Origin: JBFAPK01 sp040676675
GTDB taxonomy: Bacteria > Actinomycetota > Actinomycetes > Mycobacteriales > Micromonosporaceae
Length of the DNA stretch: 5,057 nucleotides
Assembly (NCBI RefSeq): GCF_040676675.1
Contig: NZ_JBFAPK010000080.1
Coordinates: forward strand, 1 to 5,057
Direction of reading: 5' to 3'
Position numbers and translations under genes: made by a program. The notes beneath the pieces were generated by a model, which was not told where the DNA came from, did not search any database, and was given only the letters and a program-made list of their open reading frames with translations. Of the stretch, positions 1 through 4,493 are shown piece after piece (the stretch's first letter is position 1; each line of letters starts with the position of its first letter).

Positions 1-1292
1 CTATAAGAAATAAATCCATAAAGAGTCCATCCAGCAAATGTTACAATAGCACCATAGTAAACAGCTATTCCTCCAGAAGAGTAAATAGCATATAAAGTAT
101 ATATACCAGCTAGAATTGCTATAATATTAGTCCACTTCATAGTTTTATTAGAAATATTTGTTGATGTTTCTTTTTGCATGGTTTTAATACTTGCCATTGT
201 TAACACATAAGGCACTGCATTAGTTACCACCGCTAAATTGACTAATATTGTAAACTGTTTAGATAAAGATGGACTAATTGTCATTAATGAAATTAACGTT
301 TGTAATACAGTAATAATTACCATTCCAATTATTGGTGTACCATTGCCGATAGTTTTAGCAAAGATTTTAGGGAAATATTTTTCAACTGCTGAGCTTCTAA
401 ATACTTCTGCAATGGTAAATTGCCAACCAATCAAAGATCCAAAGCAAGATATTATCATTAAAGCAATAACAATATTACCAATCGTAGGGTTAAACATATG
501 ACTAAATGCTAAACCAAATGGTGCACTAGATTTAGCTAAATCTTTAATAGGAGAAATACCTAAAATTACATTTGTAGATAAAATATACATTATTGCTGCA
601 CCTATAGTACCACCCATTACAGCAATAGGAACATTTTTCTTAGGATTTTCTACAGCATCACTATTAGCTGCAGCAGATTCAAGACCTAAAAAAGCCCATA
701 GTGTTATAGAAATAGATTTACCCATTCCTTCTATAAAGCTATAATTGTGAGGGTTCCAAGATGTTGCAAAGCTACTTCCACTAAAGTAAAACCAACCAAC
801 AATACTGATGAAAATTACAGGTAAAATAACGCCCCAAACTGTAAACGTACTAATTCTTCCTGTAATATTTGCTCCTCCAAAATTCAATATTGTTGCAACC
901 CATAAAACTACTATAGTCCACATTGCTGTTGCCAATGGTGATAAATGAACATTAAATAAAACAGCAATATAACCTACTGAAGATATAGCGATAGCCGCAT
1001 TAGCTATAACTAGAGAGAGTCCATAAGTGTAATTAGTAAGGAAGGCTCCAGCTTTGCCAAATGAGTATTCTGCATATCCTCCCATTCCGCCACCTTTTGA
1101 ACTATATAAGCCAGCTCTAGCGAATATAAAAGCTAACATTGTAGCTCCAATTGTTGTTATAATCCAAGAAAGTATTGACATTGTACCCACTTGTGCCAGA
1201 TTAGTAGGTAGCATGATAATTCCTGAGCCCATCATATTAACAGCTGTAACAATCGTTAATTGAGTAACGCTCATTTTTTTCTTTTCAGACAT
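1..1292 (-). CDS. potE: Putrescine-ornithine antiporter PotE (3' end cut by window edge)
   Basis: Inner-membrane APC-superfamily transporter that exchanges cytoplasmic putrescine for external ornithine, the partner of ornithine decarboxylase. The frame is open for 430 codons to the window edge. E. coli PotE, recalled from memory, has 439 residues and aligns almost without gaps, so only about ten residues are missing. Visible family motifs are NMMGSGIIMLP (19-29), GGGMGGYAEY (67-76), TLWAFLGLES (197-206), VENPKKNVPIAV (214-225), APFGLAF (257-263), GSLIGWQFTIA (285-295), NLAVVTN (352-358) and GWTLYG (421-426). Trp199, Glu205, Trp290 and Tyr425 match E. coli functional residues Trp201, Glu207, Trp292 and Tyr425. 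Cys62, Cys210 and Cys286 of E. coli are Ala60, Ala208 and Phe284 here. The ATG at 1292 has AAGGAAGGT eight bases upstream. The gene follows speF by 23 bases with no terminator between, so it is the second gene of the operon. The TAG at bases 3-1 is out of frame. Identification is very secure. Confidence 0.96.
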   Translation of the reverse strand, partial: MSEKKKMSVTQLTIVTAVNMMGSGIIMLPTNLAQVGTMSILSWIITTIGATMLAFIFARAGLYSSKGGGMGGYAEYSFGKAGAFLTNYTYGLSLVIANAAIAISSVGYIAVLFNVHLSPLATAMWTIVVLWVATILNFGGANITGRISTFTVWGVILPVIFISIVGWFYFSGSSFATSWNPHNYSFIEGMGKSISITLWAFLGLESAAANSDAVENPKKNVPIAVMGGTIGAAIMYILSTNVILGISPIKDLAKSSAPFGLAFSHMFNPTIGNIVIALMIISCFGSLIGWQFTIAEVFRSSAVEKYFPKIFAKTIGNGTPIIGMVIITVLQTLISLMTISPSLSKQFTILVNLAVVTNAVPYVLTMASIKTMQKETSTNISNKTMKWTNIIAILAGIYTLYAIYSSGGIAVYYGAIVTFAGWTLYGFISY

Positions 1293-1300
1293 AAAGATCT

Positions 1301-1309
1301 ACCTTCCTT
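1301..1309 (-). promoter_or_regulatory. Ribosome binding site of potE
   Basis: The minus strand reads AAGGAAGGT, eight bases before the potE ATG. It lies in the 23-base gap after the speF stop codon, so potE is translated independently from a speF-potE message. It supports the start at 1292. Confidence 0.8.
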
Positions 1310-1315
1310 ATTTAG

Positions 1316-3490
1316 TTATTTATCTAAAACATAACCAAATGCTTTGATTCGATTATCAACATTTTCAAAGTAAACACCTTGAATTTCTGGAGCAAATCCT
1401 GGAAATTCATTTATGCCATCTTCTAGTATTTTGAAATATGTTTTTGCTGTTTCGCTCCATTTTTCTCCTGGAACTACACAGAATATACCTGGCGGATAAG
1501 GTAAAGCTCCTTCAAGAGCTATTTCACCTACAATGTCATCTAATTCGACTAATTTAGCATTATTTCTTAATAATTCAATATTTGCGTCATAAGGTTTCAT
1601 TCTATACTCAGGGAAATAATCTTTTAAGAACATTCTTTTTTGGAATTCTTTAGTATTATGCTCTTTATAGAAATCATGTAATTCCTGACACAATTCACGA
1701 ATTGTATAATTTTTATATCTTTCGTAGTTACTATTATATAGTCTAGGTAAAACCACTTCTAAAGGCGCATCTTGATCAATGTATTTTTCAAATTGAATCA
1801 ATTTAGATATTAAGTTATTCATTTTTGCATCGTCTTCTGCGGGTGTCATTAAAAATAGAATAGAATTTAAATCATTTTTTTCTGGTACTATACCATTTTC
1901 ACGTAAATAGTTAGATAAAATAACAGCTGGTATTCCAAAATTCATATAAGAATCATCTTTAGAATCTATTCCAGGAGTTGTTAATAGGAATTTATTAGGA
2001 TCAATATAATATTGGTCCTTACCATAGCCGTTAAATCCATGCCATTTTTCATCTGGATTAAATTTCCAGTACTCTAAATTGCTTATAATTTCATCTGTAC
2101 TAGCTTCTTCCCAATTTTTACCTTGAACTGTTTCTGGAATAAATGGTCTAATATATTTACATTTCTCTATAATTTTTTTTCTAGCATTAGTAGAAACAGT
2201 TAAACAGTCATTCCAAAGCTTTTCACCTAATTCTCCCTCTTGCATTTTGGCATTTATATCTAAAGAAGCAAATAATGGATAGAATGGTGATGTTGAAGCA
2301 TATTGCATATATGCATTATTAAATCTTTTATGATTGATATAACGTTTTTGTCCTTTGATATGTTTGTCTTTTTTATGAATTTGAGAAGCCTGAGAAAATC
2401 CAGCTTGTTGTTTATGTGTTGATTGTACTACTAAGATACCAGGATCATTTTCGTCCAGGTCTAATAATAGTGGAGAAGATTTTTTCATTAATGGAATAAA
2501 TTGTTCATAACCAACCCACGCTGAATCAAATAATATATAGTCACATAAATGCCCAATTTTTTCTACTACTTGTTTAGCGTTGTAAATTGTCCCATCGTAA
2601 GTGCCTAATTGAATGATTGCTAATCTAAATGGTCTATCCCACTTAGCTCTCTCTGGATCTACTTTAGCAGCTTGTTCTCTTAAATATTGTTCATCAAAAT
2701 CTTTCTCATAAATACCACCTATAAAACCATAAGAGTCTCTTGAAGTTTGCATATAAACAGGTCGGCCACCATCTTTAACAAGAGCTGAATTATAAGCTGA
2801 TTTATGGTTGTTTCTATCAAATAATACTAAATCATCTGGCATTATTGCAGAAGTTATAGCAATATTATTAGATGTCGTAGAACCATTCATAACAAAATAA
2901 GTTTTATCTGCATTGTAAACTTTAGCAGCATGTTTTTGTGCTTCTACAGCAGGACCTTCATGAATTAATAAATCTCCTAAATCTACATCTGCATTGCAAA
3001 TATCGGCTCTAAATAAATTTTCTCCGAAAAACTTATAAAATTGTCTTCCGGCTGGATGTTTAGAAAAGTATTGTCCTCCTTGATGTCCTGGACAGTCAAA
3101 TTGAATATTACTTCTTTCAGAATAGTTTACTAAAGTATTAAAAAATGGAGGGAGTATATTTTTTTCGTATTTAGATATTAAATATTCTATTTTTTTTGAA
3201 GTATAATCTTTGTTGAGGTTATTAACATCAATGATAAAATCCACAGATTCAAGATTTATACTGTCTTGTGAGTGCTTGTTATTAACATTTTCATAATTAG
3301 TAACTATTATTACCGGAATTCCCAAATTTTTCTCTATCATTGAATCTACAGAATCAATTTCATAATCCATCAAAATTATTGCGCCTACATCAATAAAATC
3401 TGTACTGCTATCATAGATTGAGACAACATCCCTACTACTATTAAAGTAATCTCTAGCTTCTTCAGAAGTAGCAATCTTTAAAAAATTCAT
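1316..3490 (-). CDS. speF: Inducible ornithine decarboxylase SpeF
   Basis: Cytoplasmic PLP enzyme (fold-type I, Orn/Lys/Arg decarboxylase class I) converting L-ornithine to putrescine and CO2 while consuming a proton. The 724-residue length is normal for the biosynthetic/inducible bacterial ornithine decarboxylases. An N-terminal receiver-like wing domain covers about residues 1-110. The PLP core starts with FDCPGHQGGQYF (131-142) and contains NADVDLGDLLIHEG (166-179). The phosphate-binding stretch NGSTTSNN is at 202-209. The ring-stacking His229 lies in DRNNHKS, and Asp322 in FDSAWVGYEQF should contact the pyridine nitrogen. Lys360 in STHKQQAGFSQAS forms the Schiff base. The C-terminal domain includes LEGALPYPPGIFCVVPGE. 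All key residues are present and no frameshift is seen. Ornithine rather than lysine or arginine specificity is inferred from the overall SpeF-like sequence and the adjacent potE. The ATG at 3490 has AAAAGGGG about nine bases upstream. It is first in the operon, with a cre-like box upstream suggesting carbon control. Confidence 0.96.
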   Translation of the reverse strand: MNFLKIATSEEARDYFNSSRDVVSIYDSSTDFIDVGAIILMDYEIDSVDSMIEKNLGIPVIIVTNYENVNNKHSQDSINLESVDFIIDVNNLNKDYTSKKIEYLISKYEKNILPPFFNTLVNYSERSNIQFDCPGHQGGQYFSKHPAGRQFYKFFGENLFRADICNADVDLGDLLIHEGPAVEAQKHAAKVYNADKTYFVMNGSTTSNNIAITSAIMPDDLVLFDRNNHKSAYNSALVKDGGRPVYMQTSRDSYGFIGGIYEKDFDEQYLREQAAKVDPERAKWDRPFRLAIIQLGTYDGTIYNAKQVVEKIGHLCDYILFDSAWVGYEQFIPLMKKSSPLLLDLDENDPGILVVQSTHKQQAGFSQASQIHKKDKHIKGQKRYINHKRFNNAYMQYASTSPFYPLFASLDINAKMQEGELGEKLWNDCLTVSTNARKKIIEKCKYIRPFIPETVQGKNWEEASTDEIISNLEYWKFNPDEKWHGFNGYGKDQYYIDPNKFLLTTPGIDSKDDSYMNFGIPAVILSNYLRENGIVPEKNDLNSILFLMTPAEDDAKMNNLISKLIQFEKYIDQDAPLEVVLPRLYNSNYERYKNYTIRELCQELHDFYKEHNTKEFQKRMFLKDYFPEYRMKPYDANIELLRNNAKLVELDDIVGEIALEGALPYPPGIFCVVPGEKWSETAKTYFKILEDGINEFPGFAPEIQGVYFENVDNRIKAFGYVLDK

Positions 3491-3499
3491 AATAACTAA

Positions 3500-3507
3500 C
3501 CCCTTTT
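3500..3507 (-). promoter_or_regulatory. Ribosome binding site of speF
   Basis: The minus strand reads AAAAGGGG about nine bases before the speF ATG. The match to the anti-Shine-Dalgarno is moderate, but the spacing fits the chosen start and no better in-frame start lies upstream. Confidence 0.6.
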
Positions 3508-3529
3508 AAATAATTTAATTACTTTCAAG

Positions 3530-3535
3530 ATTATA
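3530..3535 (-). promoter_or_regulatory. Candidate -10 box of the speF-potE promoter
   Basis: The minus strand has a perfect TATAAT (3535-3530), preceded by GTAC, about 40 bases before the speF ATG, giving a leader of roughly 30 nt. No good -35 hexamer sits 16-18 bases upstream; a TTAACA is 20 bases away. The promoter may therefore depend on an activator. This is a sequence-only prediction. Confidence 0.5.
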
Positions 3536-3588
3536 GTACTACTTTCCTAAAAAATTGTTAATACTTTCACAAGTAAAAAATATATTAA

Positions 3589-3604
3589 TTGTTGACGCTT
3601 TCAT
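3589..3604 (-). promoter_or_regulatory. cre-like CcpA operator upstream of speF
   Basis: The minus strand reads ATGAAAGCGTCAACAA, matching the Gram-positive cre consensus WTGNNARCGNWWWCAW at all but one position (C at the first W after CGN). Its centre is about 60 bases upstream of the speF TATAAT, near -73 from the inferred start. Upstream placement is compatible with CcpA activation or with modulation of the promoter. The direction of the effect cannot be read from the sequence. Confidence 0.6.
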
Positions 3605-3641
3605 AAAAGATAAAAATAAAACCACTCAGTAAATGAGTGGT
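3605..3641 (-). terminator. Minus-strand intrinsic terminator upstream of speF
   Basis: An 8-bp perfect stem (ACCACTCA / TGAGTGGT, 3621-3628 and 3634-3641) closes a five-base loop. On the minus strand it is followed by TTTATTTTTATCTTTT. There is no T-tract on the plus side, so it acts leftward. No minus-strand gene ends just before it. It probably stops readthrough from the toxin gene, or an unannotated short RNA, and insulates the speF promoter. Confidence 0.65.
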
Positions 3642-3808
3642 AACACGAAAAGTGAAAAAGACAAGGAAATAGTATATGATAAATTAACAAGTAATATCAT
3701 CTATAAACGAAGGGTAACATACGATTATATTTTGTACATAACACTATTAACTAATCGATATTGGAAAATATTATAACCACTTGTTATATAAAAATTAATG
3801 TAAAATAG
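3642..3808. other. Non-coding AT-rich spacer
   Basis: Between the minus-strand terminator and the antitoxin promoter I find no ORF with a plausible start and ribosome binding site on either strand. Minus-strand ATGs stop within a few codons. A TATAAT occurs on the minus strand near 3770 without a convincing -35 box, so a short leftward RNA ending at the 3605-3641 terminator is possible but not supported further. Confidence 0.5.
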
Positions 3809-3838
3809 TTTACAAGTAAAGAAGTTACAAGATATACT
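3809..3838 (+). promoter_or_regulatory. Antitoxin RNA promoter
   Basis: TTTACA (3809-3814) and TATACT (3833-3838) are each one mismatch from the sigma-A consensus, with an 18-bp spacer. The start expected about seven bases downstream is near 3845, exactly where the direct repeat of the toxin-antitoxin locus begins. A strong constitutive promoter is expected for the antitoxin of a par-type system. Confidence 0.75.
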
Positions 3839-3844
3839 GAAACT

Positions 3845-3871
3845 AACAAATATTGCTAACATTTACGCACC
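3845..3871. repeat. Direct repeat, antitoxin-side copy
   Basis: This is copy A of the par-type direct repeat, with core GCTAACATTT. Compared with copy B (4006-4034) it has two substitutions and lacks two bases. It forms the 5' half of the antitoxin RNA and provides its recognition sequence for the toxin mRNA. Confidence 0.85.
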
Positions 3872-3905
3872 AAACCCCAGCCTACTGCAATAGGCTGGGG
3901 TTTTT
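3872..3905. terminator. Shared bidirectional terminator of toxin and antitoxin
   Basis: A perfect 13-bp stem (3872-3884 / 3891-3903) contains CCCCAGCC with a six-base loop. TTTTT (3901-3905) follows on the plus strand and TTTGG on the minus strand. It is strong for the antitoxin and weaker for the toxin message. Sharing one terminator between convergent RNAs is a hallmark of par/Fst loci. Confidence 0.85.
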
Positions 3906-3927
3906 CTTCGGTGTTGGCTACGCCGTC

Positions 3928-4023
3928 TTATTTTTTATTACGTTGCTCTAGCCAAAATTTAAACAACGCAACACAGCATTCTATAAAAATAGATACTGTT
4001 ATATAAACAAATATCGCTAACAT
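3928..4023 (-). CDS. Fst/PepA1-family type I toxin
   Basis: A 31-residue peptide starting MLAIFVYITVSIF and ending FWLEQRNKK. It has one hydrophobic membrane span (about residues 2-21, containing ECCVALF) and a charged, basic C-terminal tail. This matches the architecture of plasmid Fst and of staphylococcal PepA1, which insert into the membrane and damage it when unrepressed. The ATG at 4023 is preceded by GGGGGTG with a seven-base gap. An earlier ATG at 4028 is out of frame and stops after three codons. The gene sits in a transcript of roughly 200 nt (about 4073 to 3872), the usual size for such messages. It is opposed by the antitoxin RNA at 3845-3905. The family call rests on the peptide and on the complete RNA layout. 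The cellular role (stress, persistence, or an orphaned plasmid addiction module) is not shown. Confidence 0.88.
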   Translation of the reverse strand: MLAIFVYITVSIFIECCVALFKFWLEQRNKK

Positions 4024-4034
4024 TTCATCGCACC
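4006..4034. repeat. Direct repeat, toxin-side copy
   Basis: Copy B covers the end of the toxin Shine-Dalgarno, the ATG and about the first six codons on the minus strand. Its near identity to 3845-3871 in the same orientation means the plus-strand antitoxin RNA can pair with the toxin translation start. Confidence 0.85.
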
Positions 4035-4036
4035 CC

Positions 4037-4064
4037 CTCTCTACGTCAATTTGACGTCTGAGAG
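4037..4064 (-). promoter_or_regulatory. 5' stem-loop in the toxin mRNA next to its ribosome binding site
   Basis: On the minus strand CTCTC pairs with GAGAG and ACGTC pairs with GACGT around an AAATT loop, with a small internal loop (AG against A). The last paired G (4037) is the first G of the GGGGGTG Shine-Dalgarno. In the par system an upstream helix like this limits translation and stabilises the toxin mRNA. The same role is inferred here. Confidence 0.6.
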
Positions 4065-4079
4065 ATAGACGACCTCAAT

Positions 4080-4088
4080 AGTATAACA
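4080..4088 (-). promoter_or_regulatory. Toxin promoter (extended -10)
   Basis: The minus strand reads TGTTATACT, a TGn extension followed by TATACT, one mismatch from TATAAT. No good -35 box is visible at 16-18 bases, as is tolerated in extended -10 promoters. The expected start near 4073 gives a toxin mRNA of about 200 nt. Confidence 0.65.
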
Positions 4089-4116
4089 AAATCTTATTTT
4101 AAAGGGGTTACTGATT

Positions 4117-4144
4117 TTGAATAAAGATACAAAAGTTCTATAAA
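4117..4144 (+). promoter_or_regulatory. Possible rightward promoter
   Basis: TTGAAT (4117-4122) and TATAAA (4139-4144) are separated by 16 bases. They point toward the hairpin at 4212-4247, so a non-coding RNA of about 100 nt could be made. No convincing ORF follows. The prediction is weak in such AT-rich DNA. Confidence 0.3.
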
Positions 4145-4211
4145 TGAAAATACATGAAAACGTGTGGTTAAGGGTATGTATAAAAGATGCATAATCGATA
4201 ATCCAAACAAC

Positions 4212-4247
4212 AAGGGACAAACGCCGTCATTTCAGCGTTTGTCCCTT
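4212..4247. terminator. Strong hairpin, probable terminator
   Basis: A perfect 13-bp inverted repeat (AAGGGACAAACGC and its complement, 4212-4224 / 4235-4247) surrounds a ten-base loop. It stands out as GC-rich in the surrounding sequence. The following bases are TGTGTT on the plus strand and GTTGTTTGG on the minus strand, so the U-tract is imperfect in both directions. It separates the toxin-antitoxin locus from the peptide/YidC-like pair. Direction and the transcript served are unclear. Confidence 0.55.
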
Positions 4248-4358
4248 TGTGTTGAGTTAACATAATTATGTATTATAGGTAGTGAAATTGTATAGTCTAT
4301 TCATTGACTGAATTATTATCAATAATTTTATTAACATTAAATTATTAGAGTATTATCT

Positions 4359-4382
4359 ATATTTATAATATATTATAAATAT
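4359..4382. promoter_or_regulatory. 24-bp perfect palindrome overlapping a -10 box: possible operator
   Basis: ATATTTATAATA is followed directly by its exact reverse complement. The left arm contains TATAAT (4364-4369), a candidate -10 box about 35 bases before the small-peptide ATG. The palindrome ends four bases before the Shine-Dalgarno. It could be a repressor operator or, in RNA, an AT hairpin near the ribosome site. No regulator gene is in the window. A TTGACT at 4304-4309 is too distant to be the -35 for this -10. Confidence 0.4.
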
Positions 4383-4386
4383 TAGT

Positions 4387-4394
4387 AAAGGAGG
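4387..4394 (+). promoter_or_regulatory. Consensus ribosome binding site of the small peptide
   Basis: AAAGGAGG nine bases before the ATG at 4404 is a near-perfect anti-Shine-Dalgarno match. It is the best ribosome site in the window and the main support that the 29-codon ORF is translated. Confidence 0.85.
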
Positions 4395-4403
4395 AATTTA
4401 AAG

Positions 4404-4493
4404 ATGTTAGTAACTATAGTAAGTTGGATACTTACTTTCATAACTCTTGTAGCTATTGGCTCTTTAATTACAAAATTGAAAAATAAAAAATGA
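4404..4493 (+). CDS. Small single-span membrane peptide, coupled to YidC-like gene
   Basis: A 29-residue peptide beginning MLVTIVSWILTFITL and ending LITKLKNKK. It consists of one hydrophobic span (about residues 2-22) and a basic tail with five lysines, and has no cysteines and no cleavable leader. I do not recognise a named family with certainty. Translation is well supported by AAAGGAGG at 4387-4394 and by the ATGA overlap with the next gene. Options are a leaderless bacteriocin-like peptide, a small membrane toxin of the holin-like/type I kind, or an accessory subunit of the YidC-like protein. The coupling suggests that the insertase handles or partners this peptide, which is inference. 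No antisense RNA with obvious complementarity is visible nearby, which argues mildly against a type I toxin. Confidence 0.75.
   Translation: MLVTIVSWILTFITLVAIGSLITKLKNKK

Larger units (their letters stand above)
3845..3905 (+). ncRNA. Fst-type antitoxin RNA (RNA II-like)
   Basis: This is a predicted RNA of about 60 nt running from the promoter at 3809-3838 to the terminator stem and T-tract ending at 3905. Its 5' part (3845-3871) repeats the toxin start region at 4006-4034 with 25 of 27 bases identical and one 2-base gap. The transcript is therefore complementary to the end of the toxin Shine-Dalgarno, the start codon and the first codons. Its 3' half is complementary to the toxin mRNA 3' end because both share the terminator. 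This is the layout of RNA II in the enterococcal par locus and of staphylococcal PepA1-type loci, where the antitoxin blocks toxin translation. The exact ends are inferred. Confidence 0.8.

Noticed and set aside
1..3. TAG on the minus strand as a possible potE stop
   Set aside because: It is out of frame with the ATG at 1292; the potE frame reads a Tyr codon at 5-3 and continues past the edge.
238..501. Plus-strand open frame of 87 codons
   Set aside because: It lies wholly antisense to potE, whose translation matches PotE along its length; there is no ribosome site and no recognisable protein.
1054..1263. Plus-strand open frame of 69 codons
   Set aside because: Antisense shadow of the potE N-terminal part; proline-rich and isoleucine-rich composition arises from the opposite strand's membrane codons.
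4026..4028. Upstream ATG before the toxin start on the minus strand
   Set aside because: It is out of frame and reaches a stop after three codons; the ATG at 4023 gives the Fst-like peptide.
4144..4194. 16-codon plus-strand ORF
   Set aside because: It has no Shine-Dalgarno, its ATG overlaps the candidate -10 box, and the peptide has no recognisable features.
4299..4327. Short inverted repeats ATTCA/TGAAT and AATTATT/AATAATT around TTGACT
   Set aside because: The arms are only five to seven bases in very AT-rich DNA; chance is a sufficient explanation without conservation data.
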